Positions 1 through 8,092 of a DNA stretch of 64,000 nucleotides are shown here, one piece after another. The stretch spans positions 50,406 through 114,405 of the forward strand of contig NZ_VNIB01000011.1 in assembly GCF_008124615.1 (NCBI RefSeq), in the 5' to 3' direction. Position 1 is the first letter of the stretch; each line of letters begins with the position of its first letter. The stretch comes from Geothermobacter ehrlichii (GTDB taxonomy: Bacteria; Desulfobacterota; Desulfuromonadia; Desulfuromonadales; Geothermobacteraceae). A program made the translations under genes and the position numbers. The notes beneath the pieces are model-generated. The model did no database searches. It had not been told where the DNA came from and was given only the letters and a program-made list of their open reading frames with translations.

Positions 1-275
1 TAGTCGCCCGCCTGCGGCCGACCGGTGAAGGAGCGCGCCACCATGTAGTAGCGGCCGGGCGGCAGCGTGAGCTGCCAGGTGCCGTCGAGGGCGGTCGGCG
101 TTGAGACCGCCACCGCCTCTCCGCCGGTGATGTCGGCGATCTGCCGGTAGGCGAAGATCCGCACCCCGGGGACCAGCTCGCCGCGCCAGGCGACCCGCCC
201 CCTGGCTCCGGAGGCCGCCTGGGCCGCCGTCGCCGCCAGCAGCATAAGAATCGTCCAACAGACAAGTCTGCGCAT
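1..275 (-). CDS. Exported carboxypeptidase-regulatory-like domain protein (partial)
   Basis: The N-terminal 91 residues of a gene that runs off the left edge. It starts MRRLVCWTILMLLAATAAQA, a clear Sec signal peptide with no lipobox cysteine. A beta-sandwich of the carboxypeptidase regulatory-like type follows, recognisable from the pattern DGTWQLTLPPGRYYMVARS, which recurs in the two lipoproteins at 1467-2528 and 6378-7118. The ATG lies 11 bases after the stop of the beta-helix gene upstream, with GGTGGAG as ribosome binding site, so it is the last visible gene of a leftward operon. The role is unknown; such domains are usually structural or binding modules in the periplasm or outer envelope. 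Confidence 0.7.
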   Translation of the reverse strand, partial: MRRLVCWTILMLLAATAAQAASGARGRVAWRGELVPGVRIFAYRQIADITGGEAVAVSTPTALDGTWQLTLPPGRYYMVARSFTGRPQAGD

Positions 276-285
276 CAGCTCCACC

Positions 286-1470
286 TCATGGGAAAACGAT
301 CGCTTTTTTCGCCCAGGGAGCGAAACGGACCCGATCGAGAGGCCAGTCGCGCCCACCCTCCTCGAAGGTCGGCCGGTCACGGCCGTCGTCGATGAAATCG
401 GGATTGCCGCCGGCTCCCAGCCGTTCGAGTTGCCGGGTCGCCCGCTCGCCCCACCAGTTGTCGCGGGCGTCGATCCAGCCGTCGCGGTTGCGGGCCCGGC
501 GGTCACTTTCGGCCACCTGCCGCGCCGGGCGGCTGCCGAAGGCGCCGTGCGCCGTCTCCTGCCGGCGGGCGGTGCTCCCCTTCTCCCGCTCCCAGACGAT
601 CGACTGGTACTCGAGACGCACGGCCACGCCGTTGCCGGAAAGGTCGTTGCCGCGCAGCCGTGGATAGCTCGAGTAGGCGATCAGCACCCCGGTGCCGTTG
701 CCGCTGATCCGGTTGCCCTCGACCAGCGGGTCCGAGCGGCGGAAGCAGCGGATGCCGACGTCGTTGTCGCGGATATCATTGCGCCGCAGCACCGGCCTGG
801 CGGCACGGTCGATCAGGACGCCCACCTCGTTGTCGGTCAGGCAGTTCTCCTCCAGCAGCGGATCGGAACCGAAATGGCTGACCATCAGTCCGGTCGGATG
901 CCCGCTGAACCGGTTACCGCTGAACCGGCGCGGCCGCGAGCGGAAGATGTAGGCGCCGAAGCGGCCGTTGTTCTCGAAACGGTTGTCGACCACCGCCGCC
1001 GTCGAGCCGTCCTTGATCATCAGGCCGACCCGGCTGTTGCCGGCGAAGAGGCAGCCGCTGATGGTGGCCTCGGTCTTGCGGCGCAGCTCGATTCCGATGC
1101 GGTTGTCGCGCAGCTCGAGCCCCTCAAGCCGGGGCGCGCCGCTCTCGACGGTGACGGCAGTCATGGCGCCGCTCAGCCGGCAGTTGGCCAGCAGGGAGTC
1201 GCTCCCCAGTCCCTTGAGGACCAGCCCGGTCCAGCCCTTGCCGGCGAACTGCGCCCCGCGGGCCAGAATCCGCCCGGAAACGGTCAGGCCGCCGCGCCCG
1301 AAACGGATGCGGCTGCCCGGCTCGATCCGCAGGGTCACGCCGGCCGGCACCGTCACCGGCTCGTTCAGCACCAGCTCGCCGCGCCAGACGGTGTCCGTCT
1401 CAAGCACCAGGGCCCGGGCCGGTACGGCCCAGCCGCAGATGAACAGCACCACCAGCAGGCAGACTCTCAC
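286..1470 (-). CDS. NosD-like right-handed beta-helix exported protein
   Basis: A protein of 394 residues. The chosen GTG start overlaps the stop of the upstream lipoprotein gene as GTGA, giving an N-terminus VRVCLLVVLFICGWAVPARA that is a good signal peptide; longer in-frame starts lie inside the neighbour. From about residue 60 to 330 it is built of short repeats of the type NRIGIELRRK / NNRFGAYIF / NDVGIRCF, the parallel beta-helix repeats found in NosD and pectin-lyase-like proteins. NosD proteins act in copper delivery to nitrous oxide reductase, but no nos gene is present here, so only the fold is claimed. Translationally coupled to its neighbours in a leftward operon. Confidence 0.8.
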   Translation of the reverse strand: MRVCLLVVLFICGWAVPARALVLETDTVWRGELVLNEPVTVPAGVTLRIEPGSRIRFGRGGLTVSGRILARGAQFAGKGWTGLVLKGLGSDSLLANCRLSGAMTAVTVESGAPRLEGLELRDNRIGIELRRKTEATISGCLFAGNSRVGLMIKDGSTAAVVDNRFENNGRFGAYIFRSRPRRFSGNRFSGHPTGLMVSHFGSDPLLEENCLTDNEVGVLIDRAARPVLRRNDIRDNDVGIRCFRRSDPLVEGNRISGNGTGVLIAYSSYPRLRGNDLSGNGVAVRLEYQSIVWEREKGSTARRQETAHGAFGSRPARQVAESDRRARNRDGWIDARDNWWGERATRQLERLGAGGNPDFIDDGRDRPTFEEGGRDWPLDRVRFAPWAKKAIVFP

Positions 1471-2528
1471 CAGACCTCCCTGACCCGTATGGTTCCCAGT
1501 TCCTCGACCTGCCCGGTCTCGACAACCGCGTGATGATCGGCCGTACCGTCCCAGGTTCCGACCCATTCGCCGGGCTCCAGCGGCCCGCCGTAGGCGCTGC
1601 GGGCGCCGAGATAGTAGGTGCCGCCGGTGGCCAGATTGAGCCGGAAGCGGCCGTCCGGGCCGGTGGGGTCGGAAATGTGCACCGGCTTGCCGACCATGCG
1701 GCTGTCGAGATAGGCGAAGATATAGATGCCGGGCACCGGCCGGTCCTCGGCATCGACCACCCGCCCGGTCAGGGCGGTGCCGCTGTCGGCGAACCGGCCT
1801 TCTTTCCGCTTTTGCCGGTAGCGCACGGGATCGACCGGCCGCACCGTCAGTGTTCCGACATTCAGCCGCTGGCCCGTCTTCAGCTCGACCGGCCCCAGGG
1901 TGCCGGTCAGATCTCCCGGTTTCAGCTCTCCCAGGCGCGAACCGTCGGCCCGACGGCGGGCCGCCAGCCAGAAGGTGCCGGACGGCAGGTCGATGGCGAA
2001 GTTCCCGGCATCGTCGGTTTCGACCACGGCGCCGTAGGAAGGGCCGACCAGGTCGACGGCGTCGTCGGTATAGACATAGACGAAGGCGCCGGCGACGCCG
2101 TCCCCGTCGTGCACCACCCGGCCGCTGAGGCCGGTACCGGGTTCGGGAACCAGCCGGCCGTCCCGTCCCATCTCGCGAAGGGCAAAGGGCGCCACCTCAA
2201 GCATTCCTTTTTCGACCTGCACCGGGTTGGCCGGGCATTCGGCCATCAGCATCACCGGCCGGCCATCAATGCTGCTCTGCCGCTTCTTGCCGATGATGAA
2301 GTAGCGGCCGGGCGGCAGCTCGAGCCGGTAGCGTCCCTCGCCGTCGGTCGAGGCGACGGCGAAGGGCTGAACCGAACGGTCCTTTTCCGCCTTGAGATAG
2401 ATCTCGACACTTGCGTCGGCCAGCGGTTCGCTCCCGTAAAGCAGCACGCCGGAAAGGCCGGTCGGTCCCGACCGCTCGCAGGCGGCGACAAGCGCCAGAA
2501 TTGGCAGAAAAAGAAGCAGTCGACGCAT
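1467..2528 (-). CDS. Lipoprotein with repeated carboxypeptidase-regulatory-like domains
   Basis: A protein of 353 residues starting MRRLLLFLPILALVAACERS, a lipoprotein signal peptide with lipobox VAAC. Three beta-sandwich repeats follow at about residues 25-110, 130-215 and 245-350. Each has the motif DG(E)GRYRLELPPGRYF or DGRFRLNLATGGTYYLGAR typical of carboxypeptidase regulatory-like (CarboxypepD_reg) domains. The last repeat is clearly paralogous to the lipoprotein at 6378-7118 (shared GTYYLxAR...YGGP and a C-terminal VxxVW). The start eight bases after the stop of the spermidine-synthase-like gene and the GTGA overlap with the beta-helix gene place it in a tight operon. Probably anchored in the outer membrane; substrate unknown. 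Confidence 0.8.
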   Translation of the reverse strand: MRRLLLFLPILALVAACERSGPTGLSGVLLYGSEPLADASVEIYLKAEKDRSVQPFAVASTDGEGRYRLELPPGRYFIIGKKRQSSIDGRPVMLMAECPANPVQVEKGMLEVAPFALREMGRDGRLVPEPGTGLSGRVVHDGDGVAGAFVYVYTDDAVDLVGPSYGAVVETDDAGNFAIDLPSGTFWLAARRRADGSRLGELKPGDLTGTLGPVELKTGQRLNVGTLTVRPVDPVRYRQKRKEGRFADSGTALTGRVVDAEDRPVPGIYIFAYLDSRMVGKPVHISDPTGPDGRFRLNLATGGTYYLGARSAYGGPLEPGEWVGTWDGTADHHAVVETGQVEELGTIRVREVW

Positions 2529-2536
2529 GAAAAACC

Positions 2537-4960
2537 TCAAAGTCCGCCGCTCCGCAGGCGCAGCACCGGCGAAAGCGCCAGCAGGTAGACCAGTCCGCCC
2601 GCCAGCAGGGTCAGGGTATAGCCCCAGTTCATGGCCACTACCACCGCCAGCAGGGAACCGAGCACGCCGGTGGCGCCGTTGACTCCCCAGCTCCAGGCCA
2701 GGTCGCGGCCGTCCGGATGCAGCAGGCGCATGCCCAGCGGCAGCGGCATGCCGAGCAGCAGGCCCAGGGGCGCCAGCAGGCCGGCGGCCAGCAGGCAGCG
2801 CAGCGCCAGGGGCTGATCGAGCAGGGCGTCGAGCAGCGGCGGCAGACCGTAGTTGCAGAACTGGGAAAGCAAGACCAGTACCAACAGCAGCGGCGGCAGC
2901 CAGCGTCCCTCGCGGCCGGCGGCTATCTTCCCGGCCAGCAGCGAACCGAGACCGGAAAAGACCAGCAGGCTGAAGAGAATCACCGCCAGCGCGTAGATCG
3001 GCTGTCCGAGAAAGAGAATGAAACGGCGCAACAGGCCGATTTCGAGCAGCATGAAACCAAGACCAAGGCAGGCGAAATAGAGCAGGCGCCACCCGCTGCC
3101 AGCACGGCCAAGCTCGCACCGGCGGAAAAGGAGCAGGGGCAGGATCAGGCAGACGAAGGTCAAGGCGCCCACCACCAGCAGCAAGTTGCGCAGGATCAGC
3201 ACCGCCCGGTCCTCGAAACGGCTCTGCGCCGGAAAGGTGAACAGGGTGAGAAAATCGGCCGGCTTGTACATGTAGTAGAAAAACGGCCGGTCGTCAGTGG
3301 TCGGGGTGACGTCGAACGGAAATTCGTCATAGAAGGTCCCCGAGGCGTAGCCGGCCACCAGGCGGTGAAAGGGATCGCTCCCCTGCCGCCGGTCGGGCAT
3401 CAGCACCTCCTGAAAGGCCAGTCGCGCCGTCATCGTCCGCAGCCGTGCCAGCTCGTCCGGCGTGAACGGCGACTTCTTGAGCATGAAGTTGGCCAGTCCC
3501 CGCTCCTTGATGACGACGATGTGGGACGCCGGGTCGGCAACGCCCTGCCGCTCGAGGAAGGCCAGCCCCAGCGAGACCAGGCGCAGGGTCTCCCGCTCGA
3601 AGATGAAGCGGGAGATGGAGAGGATGCCGTTCGGCCGCAGATGCTCCCAGTAGTCGCGAAAGGCCTCCAGGGTGTAGAGGTTGTTCTCCGACAGGGTGAA
3701 GGCCCCGGCCGAGGGCGCCATGCGTCCGAACACCGCCGAGGCCTGGATCACGTCCCACCGCCTGTTCTGCCGGCGGATCCAGCTGCGCCCCTCGTCGACG
3801 GCCAGCTCGACATCGGGACGCCGGTAGAGCGCGCCGGTAAAGGCGGCGAAACGCTCGTTGACCGCCTCGGCCACCAGCGGATTGATTTCCAGCGCCGTCA
3901 CCCTCTGTGCGCCGCTGGCCAGGGCGGCAAGCACGTCCTTGCCGCCGCCGGGCCCGATCACCAGTCCGACCGGCGCTTCCTTCAGCCGCCAGGCCAGGGC
4001 AATGACGTTGTCGCGAAAATAGCCAAGCCCCTCCTCGCCCGGCCAGCGGTAGAGGGTGGTGTAGCCGGTGTCGTCGACCACCATGCCGAGCTGCTGCGGT
4101 ATCGGCCCCCGGTAGGTGCGCGAAAGCCCCCAGGCCTGGCGCAACTCCTCGCCGCGCGAGGGATAGACGGCGACGCGGGAGAAGGAATTCCAGGCGCTCC
4201 AGAGCAGTCCCGGTTCGTAGCGGCCGCGCACGAAACGGATGCCGGCGAAATCGAAAGCCAGGTTGCCGGCCAGAAGGGCGACCAGCAGCAGCGCCGCCAG
4301 CAGCGGCCTCAGCCACCGCCTGCGGCCGTCTCCGAAACAGGCTGCCGCCGCCAGTCCGGCCTGGGCCACAAGCAGCAGACCGCCGACGCCGCCGACCAGT
4401 TCGAGAACGCCGATCACCGCCAGGCAGCCGAGCCCGGCTCCCAGCAGGTCCCAGCTGTAGAGCCGGCCGATCTGCCGCAGATGGCGACGCAAAAGCAGGG
4501 TGACAGCCAGGCCGGCAAAAAAGAACGGCAGCGCCGTCACCAGGTAGAGACCGGCCAGAACCGGCAGCAGGGAGAGCGGCACCCCCTTGTTGTAGAACCC
4601 CTGCTGGAAAGGCTGGTAGAAGGGCTGATGGAAGAAGGAGAGCACCCGAAAGCCGAACTGCGGCCAGTAGCGGAAGAGGACGAAAACGCCGAAAAAGAGG
4701 ACCAGCGACAGGACGAACCCCCAGCAGCACCGGCGACAGATGTCGCCGGTGCGTTCCGCCGGAAACCGGCCGGGTCGCAGCTGAACCAGCATGGCGGCGA
4801 CGGCGAAACCGAACAGGGCCAGGCTGATGGCCATGGAGGCAAAATGGTACCACATCAGCACCGAGAAGATCCGGGTCAGGATCAGCTCGTACATCAGACC
4901 GGCCAGGGAGATGGCGAACATGCCGTAGCAGGTGCGGCGATCGAGGGATGCGGAAACCAT
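2537..4960 (-). CDS. Polytopic membrane spermidine synthase-like (SAM-fold) protein
   Basis: About 807 residues. The N-terminal 260 and C-terminal 200 residues are strings of hydrophobic helices (for example YGMFAISLAGLMYELILTR and LLYFACLGLGFMLLEIGLL). Between them is a spermidine-synthase-like Rossmann domain with the SAM-binding signature GLVIGPGGGKDVLAAL, the acidic residue in TALEINPL, and DVIQASAVFGRMAPSAGAFTLSENNLYTLEAF. This architecture (membrane + aminopropyltransferase-like domain) is common in environmental bacteria and its substrate is not established; true polyamine synthesis is not implied. Start chosen at MVSASLD because the hydrophobic segment follows directly; the frame stays open up to 5047. 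First gene of the leftward operon. Confidence 0.78.
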   Translation of the reverse strand: MVSASLDRRTCYGMFAISLAGLMYELILTRIFSVLMWYHFASMAISLALFGFAVAAMLVQLRPGRFPAERTGDICRRCCWGFVLSLVLFFGVFVLFRYWPQFGFRVLSFFHQPFYQPFQQGFYNKGVPLSLLPVLAGLYLVTALPFFFAGLAVTLLLRRHLRQIGRLYSWDLLGAGLGCLAVIGVLELVGGVGGLLLVAQAGLAAAACFGDGRRRWLRPLLAALLLVALLAGNLAFDFAGIRFVRGRYEPGLLWSAWNSFSRVAVYPSRGEELRQAWGLSRTYRGPIPQQLGMVVDDTGYTTLYRWPGEEGLGYFRDNVIALAWRLKEAPVGLVIGPGGGKDVLAALASGAQRVTALEINPLVAEAVNERFAAFTGALYRRPDVELAVDEGRSWIRRQNRRWDVIQASAVFGRMAPSAGAFTLSENNLYTLEAFRDYWEHLRPNGILSISRFIFERETLRLVSLGLAFLERQGVADPASHIVVIKERGLANFMLKKSPFTPDELARLRTMTARLAFQEVLMPDRRQGSDPFHRLVAGYASGTFYDEFPFDVTPTTDDRPFFYYMYKPADFLTLFTFPAQSRFEDRAVLILRNLLLVVGALTFVCLILPLLLFRRCELGRAGSGWRLLYFACLGLGFMLLEIGLLRRFILFLGQPIYALAVILFSLLVFSGLGSLLAGKIAAGREGRWLPPLLLVLVLLSQFCNYGLPPLLDALLDQPLALRCLLAAGLLAPLGLLLGMPLPLGMRLLHPDGRDLAWSWGVNGATGVLGSLLAVVVAMNWGYTLTLLAGGLVYLLALSPVLRLRSGGL

Positions 4961-5285
4961 AACCCATTGGAGCGAGCAAGTCCCGTGCCGGCCGCCGGGT
5001 CCCGCCCGGTTGCGAATCCGCCGCCAGCAACGGTCCGTCCCCGTCATTTATTTGCCGGGGCACGAAAGGCAACGGCGAAAATATGCCACGCGGTGCGGGT
5101 GACAGATGACGAGTGACAGGTGACGAAGCGTTCGGGGGGGGGCCTGGGCGGCGTCCTGCGGACGATTCTCGCTTCGCGGGTCCCGAATCACAGCCATCGA
5201 CCGACCTTTCCGGACAGGCGTTTCCTGTTTCGCGTTTCCCGCTTTGCCTCCGCCTCGGTACGTGATTTGCATTTCAAGCCCGGTT
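4961..5285. other. Intergenic region between two divergent gene sets
   Basis: This 325-base stretch separates the leftward spermidine-synthase-like operon from the rightward heme-lipoprotein operon and should hold the promoters of both. At 5100-5128 there is a short tandem of the unit gtgac(a/g)(g/a)atgacga (GTGACAGATGACGAGTGACAGGTGACGA), a simple direct repeat. No convincing sigma-54 or sigma-70 element and no RNA gene was recognised. Part of it stays open in the frames of the flanking genes, so the exact starts are uncertain. Confidence 0.4.
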
Positions 5286-6371
5286 GTGAATCGCATCCGC
5301 CGCCCCCAAATCCACGTCAAATACGCCAGGCTGCCCGGCGTCCTGCTTCTGCTGGCCGTTGTCGGCATATCTGCCCTCTTCGGCGGCTGCCGGCAGCCGG
5401 AAGCGGACCGACTCTACGCCCTGTACCTGGAGCACCCTCCCACCGAAGCCGACTGGCAACGGGCACTGCCACACCGGGTCGAGGTCCGCGGCGGCCGGGT
5501 GCACAAGGTCGAGGTCTTTCCCGACATCGACAAGGACACTGTCCACACCTCGACACCGTCCTGCCACCACGGCGGCACCATCCCCCGGCCGCTGCCCGTG
5601 GAGATGAAGGCCTTCTACACCGACCGCGATCTCTTTCTGCGGCTGCGCTGGCGCGATCTGACCCGCGACGATGCCATGAACCGCTGGACCTTCGACGGCA
5701 CAAAGTGGGTCAACAACGGCGCCCTCGAGGACGGCTTCGGCATGCTCTGGCGACCGGACGAAGAGAGCCGCCCCTTCACCTGCAGCCTCGCCTGCCACAT
5801 CGAGGACTTCGGCGTCGCCGGCTCGACCTTTCACGCCACCAACCACATGAAACTCGAACGCCCCGGCCCCTGGTACGACCTGTGGAACTGGAAGGCCGAC
5901 CGCACCGGTCGCCTGGGTTTCGCCGACGACCGCTGGCTCGACCACAAAGGGATGCACGGCGACCTGCCGGGCGAACTGCACCGCCCCAACTCGATGCGGG
6001 CCGAGGCGGGGGAAAAACCCTTTGGTCCCGACGACCAGCCGATTTATGATGGCAAGGGTCGCCGAATCGACGGCAGCTTCCGGCCTGCAGGAAGCCAGGC
6101 TCCAGGCTGGCTGACCGAACGGCCGTCGGGACGTCGGGCCGACATCCGGGCCGTTGCCATTCGCGACGGGGACTTCTGGGTGGTCACCCTGCGCCGGGCC
6201 CTCGACACCGGCGATCCGCACGACATCGTCTTTTCACCGGCAGCGCGCAACGGCTTCGCCTTCGGCCTGTCGGTCATGGACCATACCCTCGACGAACATT
6301 ACGCATCCCGCGCCGAAGAACGGCTGGTGCTGCTGCCCGCCGCGGCCGGCGATGTCAGGCAACCGGAGTGA
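5286..6371 (+). CDS. Ethylbenzene dehydrogenase-related heme-binding lipoprotein
   Basis: About 361 residues from a GTG start, followed by a signal peptide ending in the lipobox ALFGGC. The rest matches the EB_dh-type domain known from the gamma subunit of ethylbenzene and DMSO-reductase family enzymes. The pieces seen are the early block FYTDRDLFLRLRWRD, the CX3CH motif CSLACH (a possible covalent heme site seen in some family members), followed by HATNHMK and DLWNWKADRTG, and a late FAFGLSVMDHT...HY. A second cysteine-histidine pair, PSCHHGG, lies near residue 85. Likely a heme protein on the periplasmic face of a membrane, donating or accepting electrons. GTG 5286 was preferred because it leaves a normal lipoprotein signal; TTG 5244 and GTG 5262 are alternatives. 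Confidence 0.78.
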   Translation: MNRIRRPQIHVKYARLPGVLLLLAVVGISALFGGCRQPEADRLYALYLEHPPTEADWQRALPHRVEVRGGRVHKVEVFPDIDKDTVHTSTPSCHHGGTIPRPLPVEMKAFYTDRDLFLRLRWRDLTRDDAMNRWTFDGTKWVNNGALEDGFGMLWRPDEESRPFTCSLACHIEDFGVAGSTFHATNHMKLERPGPWYDLWNWKADRTGRLGFADDRWLDHKGMHGDLPGELHRPNSMRAEAGEKPFGPDDQPIYDGKGRRIDGSFRPAGSQAPGWLTERPSGRRADIRAVAIRDGDFWVVTLRRALDTGDPHDIVFSPAARNGFAFGLSVMDHTLDEHYASRAEERLVLLPAAAGDVRQPE

Positions 6372-6377
6372 ATCGCC

Positions 6378-7118
6378 ATGAAAAGGTTTCTGCCGCTTCT
6401 TCTCGCCTGTCTCTTTCTGCTTCCCCTCGGCTGCCAGCAGGAACAGCCGCAGACCGAAAAGCCGGACCTGGTCAAGGTCAGCGGCCGGGTCATGGTCCCC
6501 CTCGAGGGCGCCTACATCTACATCTACCAGAAGGGGATGGACCTCTACGGACCGGCGATGACGGTCTCCAAGCCGACCGACGCCGAGGGACGGTTCGAGC
6601 TTTCCCTGCCCCCCGGCGAATACATCGCCGTCGCCCGCAAGCGCAAGAACGGCGAAATGGCCGGCCCGGTACTGGCCGGCGACAACAAGAGTGAATTCAT
6701 CAATCTTGACCTCGAGGCACAGCCGGTACAGCTGACGGTGGTGGCCCCGGTCAAGGTCGGCGATGAGCGCCGCCTGAGCACCACCCTGCCGGCCGGCAAG
6801 ACCGGGCTTTCCGGCACCATAAGGGACGCCGAGGGCAAACCGGTGGCAGGCGCCAGGGTGCACGTCTACGACCACGTGCAGATGTCGGAACGCCCCAAGT
6901 TCGTTTCCGAGAAGACCGGTCCCGACGGTCGCTATCTGATCTACCTGCCCAAGGGCGGCACCTACTACCTGGCGGCACGGGACAAGTTCGGCGGCCCGCC
7001 GCAGATCGGCGATCTCTACGGCCGCTACGACCAGGGAACCATCGAGCCTTCGGCGGTGGTGGTCAAGGATGGTGAAATTCTCGAAAACATCGACATCACG
7101 GTGACCAAGGTATGGTAA
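6378..7118 (+). CDS. Carboxypeptidase-regulatory-like domain lipoprotein
   Basis: A protein of 246 residues beginning MKRFLPLLLACLFLLPLGCQ, a lipoprotein signal with lipobox PLGC. Two regulatory-like beta-sandwich domains follow, at about residues 32-120 (DAEGRFELSLPPGEYIAVAR) and 150-246 (GPDGRYLIYLPKGGTYYLAAR). It is a paralogue of the lipoprotein at 1467-2528 across the divergent promoter, sharing the C-terminal domain and the ending xVTxVW. It starts six bases after the EB_dh-type gene and overlaps the HEAT-repeat gene by seven bases, so the proteins are probably made together. The role is unknown; a binding or scaffold part of an envelope redox complex is the simplest reading. Confidence 0.78.
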   Translation: MKRFLPLLLACLFLLPLGCQQEQPQTEKPDLVKVSGRVMVPLEGAYIYIYQKGMDLYGPAMTVSKPTDAEGRFELSLPPGEYIAVARKRKNGEMAGPVLAGDNKSEFINLDLEAQPVQLTVVAPVKVGDERRLSTTLPAGKTGLSGTIRDAEGKPVAGARVHVYDHVQMSERPKFVSEKTGPDGRYLIYLPKGGTYYLAARDKFGGPPQIGDLYGRYDQGTIEPSAVVVKDGEILENIDITVTKVW

Positions 7119-8041
7119 CGACCGGCAAGCGCTTCCCGTTCCGGACGGTCTGGCCGCTTCTTCTGCTCGGCCTGATGCTGTTCGCCGGCTGCGGCCAGGA
7201 GCCGGCTCTCGACCTGCCGGCGCTGGAAAACGCCGCCAGGGCAGGCGACGCCAGGGCCGTCAGCCAGCTCGTCTCCCTGCTCGGCCGCAGGGAAAACGGC
7301 GTCAACGACCGGGTCTATCCGGTGGTCGTCGCCCTCGGCCGGGAGGCGGTTCCGGCTCTGAGCGGCCAGCTCGACACCAGCGATCCGGTTCTGCGCGAAT
7401 ACACCATCGCCGCCCTTGGCACCCTGCGGGCGAAAGAGGCGGTGGACGGGATTCGCGCCACCCTCAAGGATAGGGCCTTCGGCCGCCGCTACATCGCCGC
7501 CTGGGCCCTGGGCCAGATCGGCGATCCGGCAACCATCCCCGCCCTGATCGAAGCGCTGGACGACGCGAACGAAACGGTACGCCGCTACGCCACCCGCGCC
7601 CTGATTCGCTTCGACCGCAAGGCGGTCCCGCCCCTGGTGCAGGCCCTGCCCGCCGCCACCTCCCGGGCCGCCGGCTACATCATCCGCGCTCTGGGTGATA
7701 TCGGTGATCCGCGCGCCGTCGACAGCCTGTTGCGTGCCGTCGACGGCCCCAATCGCGGCCTCGCCTTCCAGGCGCTGGGCAAGCTCAAGGAGCGACGGGC
7801 CGAGCAGGCCCTGATCGACGGCCTGAACGACAGCGACTGGCGAACACGGATGCAGGCGGCCATGGCCCTCGGGCCGCTGGGCGGTCCGGCCGCCGCCGAG
7901 GCCCTGCAACCGCTGCTCGACGATCCCGAGGTGGTGGTCCGGGAATGGGCGGCCCGTTCGCTGGAAATGATAACCGGCCGGCATGTCCGCTACCGCGACG
8001 CCAGAGGAGAACTGGTGATGCCCTACAACATCTATCACTGA
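7112..8041 (+). CDS. HEAT-repeat lipoprotein
   Basis: A protein of 309 residues. The N-terminus carries a lipoprotein signal ending LMLFAGC. From about residue 60 on it consists of tandem HEAT/PBS-lyase-like helical repeats, for example RRYIAAWALGQIGDPATIPALIEAL, GYIIRALGDIGDPRAVDSLLRA and RMQAAMALGPLGGPAAAEAL. Such repeats form a curved solenoid used for protein contacts. The ATG overlaps the stop of the preceding lipoprotein gene. With its neighbours it suggests an assembly of outer-envelope or periplasmic lipoproteins around the EB_dh-type heme protein. No catalytic residues are seen. Confidence 0.82.
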   Translation: MVTTGKRFPFRTVWPLLLLGLMLFAGCGQEPALDLPALENAARAGDARAVSQLVSLLGRRENGVNDRVYPVVVALGREAVPALSGQLDTSDPVLREYTIAALGTLRAKEAVDGIRATLKDRAFGRRYIAAWALGQIGDPATIPALIEALDDANETVRRYATRALIRFDRKAVPPLVQALPAATSRAAGYIIRALGDIGDPRAVDSLLRAVDGPNRGLAFQALGKLKERRAEQALIDGLNDSDWRTRMQAAMALGPLGGPAAAEALQPLLDDPEVVVREWAARSLEMITGRHVRYRDARGELVMPYNIYH

Positions 8042-8092
8042 AAAAGTGTGACGCGTGACAACGTCTGTTTAAGCTCGAGAAGGCAACCACAG

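Noticed and set aside
286..1470. Assignment of the beta-helix protein as NosD of nitrous oxide reduction
   Set aside because: Only the repeat fold is visible and no nosZ, nosF or nosY gene is in the window.
430..1533. 367-residue plus-strand frame
   Set aside because: Shadow of the beta-helix gene; no start signal, repetitive Ala/Val/Arg/Asp content.
1467..3119. 550-residue form of the lipoprotein gene starting far upstream
   Set aside because: The extra 197 residues lie inside the spermidine-synthase-like gene; the start at 2528 gives a proper lipoprotein signal.
2717..5116. 799-residue open frame on the plus strand
   Set aside because: It is the complement of the spermidine-synthase-like gene, is very rich in Gln, Arg and Gly, and has no recognisable domain; long antisense frames are expected at this GC content.
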